A DNA stretch of 64,000 nt from an uncultured Nitrospira sp. (GTDB lineage Bacteria; Nitrospirota; Nitrospiria; Nitrospirales; Nitrospiraceae): the NCBI GenBank assembly GCA_902500995.1, contig CABVSR010000017.1, forward strand, positions 28,450 through 92,449. The letters are read 5' to 3'. Made by a program: the position numbers and the translations under genes. Below the pieces are notes generated by a model, which made no database searches, was not told the DNA's origin, and saw nothing but the letters and a program-made list of their open reading frames with translations. Below are positions 13,210 through 24,801 of the stretch, piece by piece (position 1 is the stretch's first letter; each line of letters starts with the position of its first letter).

Positions 13210-13238
13210 ATTATACCGGCGGGCGATTTCTTTGACAA
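13210..13238 (-). promoter_or_regulatory. bioA promoter sharing its -35 with the lepA promoter
   Basis: On the minus strand TTGTCA (13238-13233), a 17-bp spacer and TATAAT (13215-13210): one mismatch to consensus overall. The predicted start is near 13203, a leader of about 66 nt before bioA. Its -35 overlaps that of the lepA promoter by five bases, so the two polymerases should exclude each other. Confidence 0.72.
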
Positions 13239-13260
13239 CGTTGGAGGTGCTCACTATAAT
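13232..13260 (+). promoter_or_regulatory. lepA-lepB promoter, perfect sigma-70 consensus
   Basis: TTGACA (13232-13237), 17-bp spacer, TATAAT (13255-13260): an exact consensus match with optimal spacing. The predicted start near 13267 leaves only about 12 nt before the lepA ATG, which still includes a GGGGA ribosome-binding site. Confidence 0.85.
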
Positions 13261-13278
13261 GAACCGATTTTGGGGACC

Positions 13279-15090
13279 ATGAGCCAGGATTTGCAAAGTC
13301 TCATCCGAAATTTCTCGATCATCGCCCATATCGATCACGGTAAATCGACCCTCGCCGACCGGCTCCTCGACGCAACCGGCGCAGTGACTGCCCGAGAAGC
13401 GAAAGAGCAGATCCTTGATGCGATGGACTTGGAGCGTGAGCGCGGCATCACGATCAAAGCCCACGCCGTGGCCATCCGCTACAAGGCTCAGGACGGGAAG
13501 CTCTACTTACTGCATTTGATCGATACGCCGGGCCACGTCGACTTCACCTACGAAGTCTCGCGCAGTCTCGCGGCCTGCGAAGGATCGCTCCTGCTCGTCG
13601 ACGCGACGCAGGGCGTCCAGGCCCAGACCATCGCCAACGTGAACCTGGCCATGGGCAACCATCACACCATCATCCCGGTCATCAATAAGATCGACCTTGC
13701 CAGCGCCGACGTCGAGGGCACCAAGCAACAGATTTCCGACGTGCTCACGCTGGATGCCACCGATGCCATGCTCGTGAGCGCGAAGGAGGGACTTGGCGTT
13801 CCGGAGGTCCTCGAGGCCATCGTCAAACGGATTCCGCCCCCGTCCGGCAATCCCGATCGCCCGCTCAAGGCGCTGATTTTCGATTCCTGGTTCGACAATT
13901 ACCAAGGCGTGATCGTGTTGACCCGTATCATCGACGGCTCCGTCCGCCCGGGCATGAAGATCAAGGTCATGTCGAATGACCGGCTGTTTGAAGTGACGGA
14001 AGTCGGGCAATTCACGCCGAAACGCACCAAGGGCACACAACTTCTGACGGGCGAGGTGGGCTATCTGTGCGCCAACATGAAGGAAGTGGCCGACGTGAAG
14101 ATCGGCGACACCTTAACCGACGCCGCACGCCCGACCGACCAGCCGTTCCCCGGCTACAAGGAAGTCAAACCGCTGGTCTTTTGCGGACTCTATTCAACGG
14201 ACACGGCCCGTTATGAAGACCTGCGCGATGCGTTACTCAAATTGCGGTTGAACGACTCGTCGTTCATCTACGAACCGGAAACGTCACTGGCGCTCGGGTT
14301 CGGATTCCGGTGCGGGTTTCTCGGCCTGCTCCACATGGAAATTATTCAAGAGCGACTGGAACGCGAGTACGGCCTGACCCTTATTACCACCGCGCCCACC
14401 GTCATCTACCGCATCCTGACCACCAAAGGGGATGTGCTCGAATTGAATAACCCCGCGGAATTGCCCGAGCCGAGCTCGATCGCCTCCTTCGAGGAACCGT
14501 TCATCCTCGCCACGCTGATTGCGCCGGAGCGCTACCTCGGGACGTTGTTGCAGTTGTGCCAGGAACGCCGCGGCATTCAGCGGAGCATTCACTATCTGGA
14601 TCCCACGCGCGTGGTCATCACCTATGAGCTGCCGCTCAACGAAGTCATCCTCGATTTCTATGACAAGCTCAAATCCAAGACTCAGGGCTATGCCTCCCTC
14701 GATTACGAACTCCTCGGCTACCGCGAGTCCGAGCTGGTGCGGCTGGACATTTTGCTCAACGGTGAGCCCGTGGACGCGCTGTCGTTCATCACCCATAAGG
14801 AACGGGCCTACCAGCGCGGGCGCCAGGTCGCCGAAAAAATGAAAGAGCTGATTCCCAAACAGATGTTTGAAATCGCCATTCAAGCCGCCATCGGCAACAA
14901 AATCATCGCCCGTGAAACCATCGGTGCCATCAAGAAAAATGTCACGGCGAAGTGTTACGGCGGCGACATTTCCCGCAAACGCAAACTCTGGGAGAAGCAG
15001 AAAGAAGGCAAGAAGCGCATGAAAGCGGTGGGCCGTGTCGAGGTACCGCAGGAAGCGTTCCTCGCCATCCTCAAGGTGGGCGAGGAATGA
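13279..15090 (+). CDS. lepA: Elongation factor 4 (LepA), ribosome-associated GTPase
   Basis: Translational GTPase that back-translocates or remodels ribosomes. The 603-residue protein has G1 [10 protein letters not shown]2 RGITI, G3 DTPGHVDF and G4 NKID, then EF-G-like domains II, III and V and the LepA-specific C-terminal domain ([12 protein letters not shown] and [16 protein letters not shown]). Start ATG 13279 follows GGGGA and gives [17 protein letters not shown], the normal LepA N terminus. It overlaps lepB by 4 nt (ATGA), the classical lepA-lepB pairing. Confidence 0.97.
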   Translation: MSQDLQSLIRNFSIIAHIDHGKSTLADRLLDATGAVTAREAKEQILDAMDLERERGITIKAHAVAIRYKAQDGKLYLLHLIDTPGHVDFTYEVSRSLAACEGSLLLVDATQGVQAQTIANVNLAMGNHHTIIPVINKIDLASADVEGTKQQISDVLTLDATDAMLVSAKEGLGVPEVLEAIVKRIPPPSGNPDRPLKALIFDSWFDNYQGVIVLTRIIDGSVRPGMKIKVMSNDRLFEVTEVGQFTPKRTKGTQLLTGEVGYLCANMKEVADVKIGDTLTDAARPTDQPFPGYKEVKPLVFCGLYSTDTARYEDLRDALLKLRLNDSSFIYEPETSLALGFGFRCGFLGLLHMEIIQERLEREYGLTLITTAPTVIYRILTTKGDVLELNNPAELPEPSSIASFEEPFILATLIAPERYLGTLLQLCQERRGIQRSIHYLDPTRVVITYELPLNEVILDFYDKLKSKTQGYASLDYELLGYRESELVRLDILLNGEPVDALSFITHKERAYQRGRQVAEKMKELIPKQMFEIAIQAAIGNKIIARETIGAIKKNVTAKCYGGDISRKRKLWEKQKEGKKRMKAVGRVEVPQEAFLAILKVGEE

Positions 15091-15866
15091 GCGTGGACCC
15101 CAATGCCCGTCCGGAGGAGGTCCCCGCGACGAATGGACCGGCGACGCCACCCACGCCATCCGAACCGACGACCACTGAACCACGCCTCACCGTTGCCGAG
15201 CAACCGGCCCACAAGTCGATCCTGCGCGAATATGCGGAAGCCATCATCATTGCGATGTTGCTGGCGTTCGCCATCCGCGTTTTCGTGGTGCAGGCGTTCA
15301 AAATCCCGTCCGGCTCGATGATTCCGACCCTGCTGGTCGGCGACCATATCCTCGTCAGCAAATTGTCCTACGGGCTCCAGTGGCCGACGGACTGCAAGTT
15401 TCAGCCCGGCTTTCCGCCGGTGACCTGTTATTCCTCGCGCACGCTCATTCCGTTCGGATCCATCCAGCGCGGCGACATCATCGTGTTTCGCTTTCCCGAG
15501 GATGAGGATAAGGATTTCATCAAGCGCGTCATCGGACTGCCGGGTGACACCATTCACGTGCGCAACAAGGTCGTGCATATCAACGGGACGCCGTTCGATG
15601 ACCATGCCTTCACGCAGCACACCGATCCGCCCATCCATGACGGGCACATCAGCCCGCGAGACAATTTCGGCCCGGTGACCGTGCCGGAAGATGCGTACTT
15701 CGTGATGGGAGACAACCGGGATCACAGTCTCGACAGCCGGTTCTGGGGATACGTGCGCACGGAGAAAGTGCGCGGCAAAGCATTTCGCATTTACTGGTCG
15801 TGGAGCGGCCAAGGATCGTGGACGGAATGGGTACGATGGGAAAGGTTAGGAAAAGCCATCCAGTAG
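15087..15866 (+). CDS. lepB: Signal peptidase I
   Basis: Inner-membrane serine protease that removes signal peptides from exported proteins. The 259-residue protein has a Pro/Thr-rich cytosolic N terminus, one transmembrane helix (about residues 51-70), the nucleophile Ser77 in PSGSMIP, the general base Lys146 in [11 protein letters not shown], and the box E motif [12 protein letters not shown] single N-terminal helix is typical of many non-enterobacterial enzymes. The ATG overlaps the lepA stop. Confidence 0.95.
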   Translation: MSVDPNARPEEVPATNGPATPPTPSEPTTTEPRLTVAEQPAHKSILREYAEAIIIAMLLAFAIRVFVVQAFKIPSGSMIPTLLVGDHILVSKLSYGLQWPTDCKFQPGFPPVTCYSSRTLIPFGSIQRGDIIVFRFPEDEDKDFIKRVIGLPGDTIHVRNKVVHINGTPFDDHAFTQHTDPPIHDGHISPRDNFGPVTVPEDAYFVMGDNRDHSLDSRFWGYVRTEKVRGKAFRIYWSWSGQGSWTEWVRWERLGKAIQ

Positions 15867-16880
15867 GGCGATCCGGCCATGCCGGACCGTCGAACGGGCA
15901 TGCCGCCGAAGACGCGGCAGCGGATCACACCCCACTCAGCGCTTATATCCAGCGGTTTTCCCGGGCCAGCGTGCTGGTCATCGGAGATCTGATTCTGGAT
16001 CATTACGTCTGGGGACGGGTCAGCCGGATTTCGCCGGAGGCTCCCGTACCGGTGGTGCATGTCGAATCGGAATCCCTGAAGCTCGGCGGCGCGGCGAACG
16101 TCTTCAACAACATCCTGGCACTCGGCGGCCAGGCGGATATTTGCGGAGTCATCGGCGCGGACGAAAGCGGGCGCTTGCTCCTGAAAGAACTGGGCGGGCG
16201 CCGCCAGGGTCGAGGGGGAGTGATCATCGATCAGAGCCGGCCGACGACGAGAAAGTCGCGCGTCGTCGCGCACAACCAGCAGATCGTCCGGTACGACGTG
16301 GAACGTCGCAACGAACTGTCCTCGTTACTGCAACGCCGTATCCTGCGGTACGTCGAATCGCGTCTGAACGAACTCTCCTGCCTGGTGGTGTCCGATTACG
16401 CCAAGGGCGTGGTCACGGCCTCCCTGATGACGGAGTTGACTCACTTGGCAGGACAGCGCAAGATCCCCATTGTCGTCGATCCCAAGGTGGAACATTTCAG
16501 TTATTACAAGGGCGTGACGGTCGTCACTCCGAACCATCTCGAGGCGACGCAGGCGGCCGGGGTGCAGGGCGAAGACGACAAGACGATCAACAAAGCCGGC
16601 ATGGTCCTTCGCCAGCGATTGGGATGCCAGACCGTTTTGGTGACGAGAGGCGAACGAGGGATGAGCGTCTACCAGGGGCATGGCGACCATTGGCACATCC
16701 CCACACGCGCGAGACAGGTCTACGACGTGACCGGGGCCGGGGACACGGTGGTCGGCACCCTGGCGCTGGCGCTCTCGACCGGAGCCAGTATGCGTGAGGC
16801 GGCCATGCTCGCCAATCAAGCCGCCGGCGTCGTGGTCGGCATGGTCGGCACGGCGACCGTGACCGCCGGCCAGTTGGCGG

Positions 16881-16900
<20 letters not shown>
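15836..16900 (+). CDS. rfaE1: D-glycero-beta-D-manno-heptose-7-phosphate kinase (RfaE1/HldE kinase domain)
   Basis: PfkB/ribokinase-fold sugar kinase acting in ADP-heptose synthesis for the LPS inner core. Seen are VIGDLILDHYVWGRVSRISPE, the GGAANV substrate loop and the DVTGAGDTVVG catalytic motif with the anion-hole GAGD. The protein stops after the kinase domain (about 354 residues), so the cytidylyltransferase half of fused HldE enzymes is absent. ATG 15836 (or 15827) starts inside lepB, overlapping it by about 31 nt; the N-terminal 35 residues are low-complexity, so the start is uncertain. Next is kdsB. Confidence 0.87.
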
Positions 16901-19305
<2,405 letters not shown>

Positions 19306-19308
19306 CGA

Positions 19309-19428
19309 GGGATGCTGAAACTGCCTTTCAGCGGCGTTCTCGACTCGACACAATCCTCGACGTAGCTCCGCTACGCCTGCGGCTCTGTCTCGTCTGCGGC
19401 CTTGCTGAAAGATCAGTTTGAGCATCCC
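19309..19428 (+). repeat. 120-bp palindromic intergenic element, copy 1
   Basis: Ends are a 15-bp inverted repeat with one mismatch (GGGATGCTGAAACTG at 19309-19323 and CAGTTTGAGCATCCC at 19414-19428). The centre is a perfect hairpin, CGTAGC-TCC-GCTACG, at 19361-19375. Inner conserved blocks are GCGTTCTCG and CTGCGGCCTTGCTGA. It begins 3 nt after the pyrG stop. A second copy of the same length and orientation relative to its gene lies after purH at 33807-33926. Likely a mobile or REP-like element or a 3'-UTR structure. Confidence 0.85.
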
Positions 19429-19452
19429 CTGGCTTGAAACTCATGGAAACGT

Positions 19453-20274
19453 ATGGCGTACGAAGTGGATTTGGGACAGTTCAAGGTCGGGGCGGGGCAT
19501 AAGCCGTTTTTGATCGCCGGGCCCTGTGTGATCGAAAGCGAGCAGCTTGCCATGGACACGGCGGGACGCATCGCGGAGATCACCCAGGCACTCGGTATGC
19601 CGTACGTGTTTAAATCCTCCTTCGATAAGGCCAATCGCACCTCCATCACGTCGTTTCGGGGACCGGGACTGGAGAAGGGACTTGCGGTGCTGGCCGCCAT
19701 CAAGCAGCAGATCGGCGTCCCGGTGCTCACGGACGTCCATTCGGAAGAGCAGGCCACGGAGGCCGGCCGCGTGGTTGACATTCTGCAGATTCCTGCCTTC
19801 CTCTGCCGCCAGACGGATCTCTTGATCGCTGCCGCGAAGACCGGCAAGGTCGTCAATATCAAGAAAGGACAGTTTTTGTCCCCGCCGGAAATGGGCCATG
19901 CCGTCAAGAAAGTGGAAGAGGCCGGCAACCGCCGTATTGTCCTGACGGAACGAGGCTCCTCGTTCGGCTACAACAATCTGGTCGTCGACATGCGGGCGTT
20001 TCCGATTCTGCGCCGCTTCGGCTATCCGGTGGTCTTCGACGCCACGCACAGTGTGCAGCTTCCCGGCGGAGGCGGCACGAAATCCAGCGGCCAGCGTGAA
20101 TTCGTCGAACCCTTGGCTTGTGCGGCGGCAGCAGCCGGCTGCGACGGGTTTTTCATGGAAGTCCACCCTGATCCGGACTCCGCGTTATCCGATGGACCGA
20201 ACATGGTTCCGCTTCATGCGCTTCAATCACTGCTCGAACGGGTATTACGGATATGCGACGCAGCCGCACGATAA
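19453..20274 (+). CDS. kdsA: 3-deoxy-8-phosphooctulonate synthase
   Basis: Condenses arabinose-5-phosphate and phosphoenolpyruvate to Kdo-8-phosphate. The 273-residue TIM barrel shows [58 protein letters not shown] and [11 protein letters not shown]. The loop [10 protein letters not shown] and NIKKGQ fit the family; no attempt was made to decide metal dependence. It ends 22 nt inside the next open frame (kdsD), so these two are probably co-translated. Confidence 0.97.
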   Translation: MAYEVDLGQFKVGAGHKPFLIAGPCVIESEQLAMDTAGRIAEITQALGMPYVFKSSFDKANRTSITSFRGPGLEKGLAVLAAIKQQIGVPVLTDVHSEEQATEAGRVVDILQIPAFLCRQTDLLIAAAKTGKVVNIKKGQFLSPPEMGHAVKKVEEAGNRRIVLTERGSSFGYNNLVVDMRAFPILRRFGYPVVFDATHSVQLPGGGGTKSSGQREFVEPLACAAAAAGCDGFFMEVHPDPDSALSDGPNMVPLHALQSLLERVLRICDAAAR

Positions 20275-21326
20275 GCGGGTCCGCGACATCACCGGCGCCA
20301 AAGCGTGCCGCTCGACGCCCTCAACAGGATGCCGGCGTGCAGGAGGGGAGGCGTGTCCTGGAAATCGAAGCTCGGGCGGTCCAGGACCTGATTGCCCGTC
20401 TCGATGAACGTTTCGCCAAAGCGGTCGACCTGCTGTATCGCTGTCGAGGCAAAGTGGTCATTTCCGGGATGGGAAAATCCGGGCTCATCGGTCAAAAAAT
20501 CGCAGCGACCATGGCGAGCACGGGCACCCCGTCGTTTTTTCTGCACCCGGCGGAGGGCATCCACGGCGACTTGGGGATGGTCGCCCGGCATGATGTGATG
20601 ATTGCGATTTCGAACAGCGGCGAGGTGCAGGAGGTCCTGCAATTGCTGCCCTTCGTCAAACGCATCAATATCCCGGTGGTCGCCCTCACCGGAAGGATGC
20701 ATTCCACGCTCGCCAAGAACTCCGACGTGGCCCTGGATGTCTCGGTCAGCGAAGAAGCCTGCCCGCTGGGCCTCGCACCCACAGCCAGCACCACGGCCAC
20801 CTTAGCGATGGGAGACGCTCTGGCGATCGCCCTCCTGCAGAAGCGTGGATTTAAGCAGGAGGATTATGCGCAATTTCACCCGGGTGGCACACTGGGTCGC
20901 CGCTTGCTCGTGAAAGTGCAGGATCTGATGCACAGGGGGTCGGACGTGCCGCACGTCAAACCCCACACGCCCGGTTCCGAAGCGATTCTTGAAATGACCG
21001 GGAAACGGCTCGGGATGACGACGGTCCTCGACGAGGCCGGCGCAGTGATCGGGATCATCACAGACGGCGACCTGCGACGGTTCCTTCAGCGAGGCGGTGA
21101 TTTTACGACGGCGACGGCTATGGATCTGGCCAATCCGATGCATAAACGTCCCGCCAAGGACAACCGCCACCGGGCCCCTAAAACCATCGGCCCGGATGAA
21201 CTCGCCTCTACCGCCCTGGCGATCATGGAACGCCATACGATTACGGCGCTTGTGGTCGTAGACGACCAGCAACGCCTGGCGGGGGTGATTCACTTGCATG
21301 ACCTGCTCAAACACGGCATTGTATAG
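20253..21326 (+). CDS. kdsD: Arabinose-5-phosphate isomerase
   Basis: Interconverts ribulose-5-phosphate and arabinose-5-phosphate, the KdsA substrate. The SIS domain has [26 protein letters not shown] sequence (split here as GMGKSGLIG and TMASTGTP), [21 protein letters not shown], then two CBS domains with ITDGDLRR and a final LHLHDLL-like end. The frame starts at ATG 20253 inside kdsA; GTG 20337 would give a 329-residue protein, the usual length, so the true start may be there. kdsC does not follow, unlike many Kdo clusters. Confidence 0.93.
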   Translation: MRRSRTISGSATSPAPKRAARRPQQDAGVQEGRRVLEIEARAVQDLIARLDERFAKAVDLLYRCRGKVVISGMGKSGLIGQKIAATMASTGTPSFFLHPAEGIHGDLGMVARHDVMIAISNSGEVQEVLQLLPFVKRINIPVVALTGRMHSTLAKNSDVALDVSVSEEACPLGLAPTASTTATLAMGDALAIALLQKRGFKQEDYAQFHPGGTLGRRLLVKVQDLMHRGSDVPHVKPHTPGSEAILEMTGKRLGMTTVLDEAGAVIGIITDGDLRRFLQRGGDFTTATAMDLANPMHKRPAKDNRHRAPKTIGPDELASTALAIMERHTITALVVVDDQQRLAGVIHLHDLLKHGIV

Positions 21327-21356
21327 GGGAGCCCCGAAGACAGGGACGGCGAGACT

Positions 21357-21971
21357 ATGGGAGAGAGCTGGAAAGAAGCAGGATTGGTGTTGATGCGGTC
21401 GGCCGGGCAGGAAAGTAACGTCAACCTGCCGAACGTACTGACGCTCGTCCGGATTCTGCTGATTCCGGTGTTCGTCATGTTACTGATCGATCCCACGCCG
21501 GACCGTGCCTTGAGCGCCGCCATCGTGTTTGTGGTGGCGGCCGTGACGGATTTGCTGGACGGGTACGTGGCCAGAAAAACCGGCCAGATTACGAAGCTGG
21601 GGCGCCTTCTGGATCCCATTGCCGACAAGCTCCTCGTGCTGTCGGCCTTGATTCTCCTGGTGCAGGTCGATCGGGTCAGCGCGCTGGTGGCGATTTTGAT
21701 CATTGCCCGGGAGGTGGCCGTGACCGGCCTGCGGGCGATCGCAGCCTCCGAGGGATTGATCATGTCCGCCGAAGTCACCGGCAAATACAAAATGGCCTTG
21801 CAGGTCATCGCCATCGTCCTGCTGGTGCTGGAAGGCACCGTGGTGGAGGCCATCGGCAATCTGCATCTGGCCGGCATCGTGACGCTCTACCTCTCTCTGA
21901 TCCTGGGATATGTGTCGGGCGCACAATATGTCTGGAGCTTCTGGCGTCAGGTCGGGGCAAAAGGTCTCTAG
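21357..21971 (+). CDS. pgsA: CDP-diacylglycerol-glycerol-3-phosphate 3-phosphatidyltransferase
   Basis: Commits CDP-diacylglycerol to phosphatidylglycerol synthesis in the inner membrane. The 204-residue protein contains the complete CDP-alcohol phosphotransferase motif D-G-x2-A-R-x8-G-x3-D-x3-D (from DGYVARK to LLDPIADK) and five to six hydrophobic helices. NLPNVLTLVRI at residues 23-33 is the usual family start, so the first 20 residues are an extension or the true start is ATG 21393. It is followed by plsY, another phospholipid enzyme. Confidence 0.93.
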   Translation: MGESWKEAGLVLMRSAGQESNVNLPNVLTLVRILLIPVFVMLLIDPTPDRALSAAIVFVVAAVTDLLDGYVARKTGQITKLGRLLDPIADKLLVLSALILLVQVDRVSALVAILIIAREVAVTGLRAIAASEGLIMSAEVTGKYKMALQVIAIVLLVLEGTVVEAIGNLHLAGIVTLYLSLILGYVSGAQYVWSFWRQVGAKGL

Positions 21972-22000
21972 GTGGACAACCCGGCGACGATCACCCGGTG

Positions 22001-22603
22001 ATGGACAGTCCCTGGCTCATCGGTGTTCTCATCCTCCTTGCCTATCTCCTCGGGTCGGTTCCTTTCGGGGTCGTGGTGTCGCGCCTGTTGGGCGCCGTCG
22101 ATCCGCGCACGGCCGGCAGCAAAAACGTCGGCTTCACCAATGTCCTGCGTGTGAGCGGGAAAAAAGCCGGGATCCTGACACTGCTCGGAGACATTGGCAA
22201 AGGCTGGCTGGCCGGGTGGGTGGCGACCATGAGCCTGAATCAAGAGGCCGCGCTGTTAGGGGTCGCCCTGGCTGCCATCATGGGTCATTTGCACTCGGTG
22301 TTTCTCGGATTGAAAGGCGGGAAGGGCGTGGCCACGGCGCTCGGGGCGGCACTGGGTGTGGCCCCGTGGGTTGGACTCACCCTGATGGCACTCTGGATCG
22401 GCGCGGTGCTGCTGTGGAAGTATTCCTCGGGAGGCGCGCTGTTCGCCTTCGGCCTGTTTCCGATCGTCGCGTTGTTCTTCCATCGATCCTGGACGTTTAT
22501 CGGATTTGCCTCTGTCGTCAGTCTCTTGATCTGGATACGGCACAAAGACAATCTGATTCGTTTGTGGAGCGGAACAGAATCTCGAATCGGACAGTCAAGT
22601 TGA
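22001..22603 (+). CDS. plsY: Acyl-phosphate glycerol-3-phosphate acyltransferase
   Basis: Membrane acyltransferase making lysophosphatidate from acyl-phosphate and glycerol-3-phosphate. The 200-residue protein has the three PlsY signatures: LLGSVPFGVVVSRL near the N terminus, AGSKNVGFTNVLRVSGKK, and GHLHSVFLGLKGGKGVATALG. GTG 21998 directly precedes the ATG and could also start it. The last codons overlap a TTGACA at 22600, a possible promoter for the next gene. Confidence 0.94.
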   Translation: MDSPWLIGVLILLAYLLGSVPFGVVVSRLLGAVDPRTAGSKNVGFTNVLRVSGKKAGILTLLGDIGKGWLAGWVATMSLNQEAALLGVALAAIMGHLHSVFLGLKGGKGVATALGAALGVAPWVGLTLMALWIGAVLLWKYSSGGALFAFGLFPIVALFFHRSWTFIGFASVVSLLIWIRHKDNLIRLWSGTESRIGQSS

Positions 22604-22632
22604 CATAATACATCTTATCAGACATTAAACCG

Positions 22633-23268
22633 ATGCTGTCTTTTGAGCTGCTGGCGCGCATCCGCAAAGAACTGTTCCTCACCGGCAGCGCGCTGTACGA
22701 AACGATTGTCGCCATCGCGGAACGCGTCAACCGCAAGGTCCATATCCTGCGCCTCCATAGCCAGGCCACCGCGATTCTGAACCAGACTCACGCCATTCAC
22801 CGGCACATCGGACAGCGCGTCGCCGCGCTGGCTGCCAAACCAGCGGCTGGAATGCATCCAGCAGCTTCCGAATTGGCCATGCTGCAAGACGCAATCCGCA
22901 CGGCCTCAGATCGGATCAAGGGACAACAAGCCGCCCTGCAAGTCGTTGAACGCCAGATTCGGGAGCTCAAGATCGAACTGGCTCACGAAGATCTGTTGAC
23001 AATGCAGCGCGAACTGGGTCTGCGCGACGCCGGCATTGAACGCGTGGTGGTCGCCCGTGGCGCGCCGGTCATCGGCCACCCGATCGGCGAATTCGACTTG
23101 CCTGCCGCGACCCGCATCGTCGCGGTCTTTCGCGGACCGTTTCTCTTGCCGCTCTCCCAGACCATGACCCTTCGTCCGGATGACATCGTGATCCTCGTCG
23201 GCCTCCGCCATGACCTCGTGCATTGGTTGCCGCATTTCCAGCAGCCGGCTGCATCGAAATCCGCCTGA
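22633..23268 (+). CDS. Coiled-coil protein with C-terminal RCK_C/TrkA_C-like domain
   Basis: A 211-residue soluble protein. Residues 1-125 are helical and probably coiled coil (heptad-like stretches around 15-60 and 80-125). Residues 130-205 resemble an RCK_C (TrkA_C) ligand-binding domain: a GAPVIGHPIGEFDLP start, IVAVFRG, and the TMTLRPDDIVILVGLRHDL end that is characteristic of that fold. No membrane segment or Rossmann RCK_N domain is present. No ribosome-binding site is visible before ATG 22633. RCK_C domains often sense ligands for K+ transport, but the role here is unknown. Confidence 0.68.
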   Translation: MLSFELLARIRKELFLTGSALYETIVAIAERVNRKVHILRLHSQATAILNQTHAIHRHIGQRVAALAAKPAAGMHPAASELAMLQDAIRTASDRIKGQQAALQVVERQIRELKIELAHEDLLTMQRELGLRDAGIERVVVARGAPVIGHPIGEFDLPAATRIVAVFRGPFLLPLSQTMTLRPDDIVILVGLRHDLVHWLPHFQQPAASKSA

Positions 23269-23351
23269 CCGCTCCTTTCGCCGTCGCGGGAAAATCTGGT
23301 ATTCTGAGGCACCGTTTACTGCACTGGTATGGCCCTCGGAGCTTGCCCGCC

Positions 23352-24758
23352 ATGAAGACACCGATTTTCTTCTCAGCCGCGATGCTGGCCGGACTTGTCC
23401 TCGCCGGCTCGTGGATTGGACTGCCGCTCTCGACCGTGGCCGCCGCTGATGTGGCTCCCGCCCCGCGCGCGGCATCTCCCGGATTGCGCCTGCTGGAAGA
23501 ACTGCAGACCGTCATTACCGACCTGGCTGAACAGGCCAAACCGTCGGTCGTGAGCATCTTTCCGATCCAGCCGACCGGCCGGGCGCGCGACGGATCCGGA
23601 GACCGGATGCCCAGCTCGACCGGCTCCGGTTCTGGCGTGATCGTCGATGCGGCGGGCCATATCATTACGAATAACCATGTGGTGGGCGATGCCGCGGAGG
23701 TGGAGGTCCGCCTTTCAGATAAAACGAAACTCTTCGCGCAAGTGATCGGGAAGGATCCGGATACCGATCTGGCGGTGTTGAAAGTGACGGCGGACCATCC
23801 CCTCCCCGCCGCCCATTTCGGCGACTCGTCCGGCGTGAAGGTCGGACAGTGGGTGCTGGCCGTGGGCAATCCGTTCGGCCTGGACCGCACCGTCACCCTG
23901 GGTGTGGTCAGCGGCATCGGACGCGAGAATATCAACCTCTCCCGTTACGAAAATTTTATTCAGACCGATGCGTCGATCAATCCGGGCAACTCCGGCGGGC
24001 CGCTCTTCGACCTCCGTGGCGACATCATCGGCATCAATACGGCGATCATCAATTTTGCGCAGGGCATCGGCTTTGCCATTCCGTCCAACATGGCGAAACA
24101 GGTGATGAACCAGCTGATCGCCAAGGGCAAAGTCGTGCGGGCCTGGCTGGGCGTCGGGTTGCAACCGCTGACGCCGGATCTGGCCAGCAAGTTCGGCGTA
24201 GATGAGAACGAAGGCGTCCTGGTCAATGAAGTGTTCGAACGAGATCCGGCGGCCTTGGCCGGCATCAAGCCCGGTGATGTCATTACCAAGGTGGATGGCG
24301 CGCTCGTGGATACCCCGAACAAATTGTCGCGCCTGGTTGCGGCCTTGGACCCCGGCTCGACCACCCGCGTCGAAGTCGTGCGCGACGGGAAACGCATCAC
24401 TCTCCAAGTCGCCCTGAGCGAGCGCCGGGATACGGTCGTCACGGCCTCATTGCCGCAAAGTCGCACGGACTTGAAGTTGGGCATCGACGTTCAGGATTTG
24501 ACGGCTGGTCTCGCCGAAAAGTTTCGCCTGAATGAGAGCCGGGGCGTGCTGATTTCGAAGGTGGACGCGGGAAGCCTCGCCCAGGCGGAAGGGTTGCGGG
24601 AGGGCGATTTGATCAAGGAGGTCAACCGTGTCGATACCGGCACGGTCGGAGAATTTACCGTCGCGGTCGCCAAGGTCAAACGCGGCGACACGATTCTCCT
24701 CCGTGTTCTGCGCGAAGGGCGGGCGTTTTACGTCGTGCTGAAACCTGCCGATCACTGA
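23352..24758 (+). CDS. DegP/HtrA-family periplasmic serine protease with two PDZ domains
   Basis: Envelope quality-control protease/chaperone. The 468-residue protein has a signal peptide (cleavage near VAAAD), the trypsin-like domain with His109 (ITNNHV), Asp139 (DTDLAV) and Ser214 (NPGNSGGPLF), and two PDZ domains (about 275-370 and 385-465, each with a GVLV/GVLI carboxylate-binding loop). ATG 23352 is chosen because the upstream frame is not signal-like. An extended -10 (TGGTATTCT) lies about 45 nt upstream. The catalytic triad is intact. Confidence 0.93.
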   Translation: MKTPIFFSAAMLAGLVLAGSWIGLPLSTVAAADVAPAPRAASPGLRLLEELQTVITDLAEQAKPSVVSIFPIQPTGRARDGSGDRMPSSTGSGSGVIVDAAGHIITNNHVVGDAAEVEVRLSDKTKLFAQVIGKDPDTDLAVLKVTADHPLPAAHFGDSSGVKVGQWVLAVGNPFGLDRTVTLGVVSGIGRENINLSRYENFIQTDASINPGNSGGPLFDLRGDIIGINTAIINFAQGIGFAIPSNMAKQVMNQLIAKGKVVRAWLGVGLQPLTPDLASKFGVDENEGVLVNEVFERDPAALAGIKPGDVITKVDGALVDTPNKLSRLVAALDPGSTTRVEVVRDGKRITLQVALSERRDTVVTASLPQSRTDLKLGIDVQDLTAGLAEKFRLNESRGVLISKVDAGSLAQAEGLREGDLIKEVNRVDTGTVGEFTVAVAKVKRGDTILLRVLREGRAFYVVLKPADH

Positions 24759-24801
24759 GCACATTTACCCACAGTGTCGGGTCACCGCGGCAAGCGGCTC
24801 G

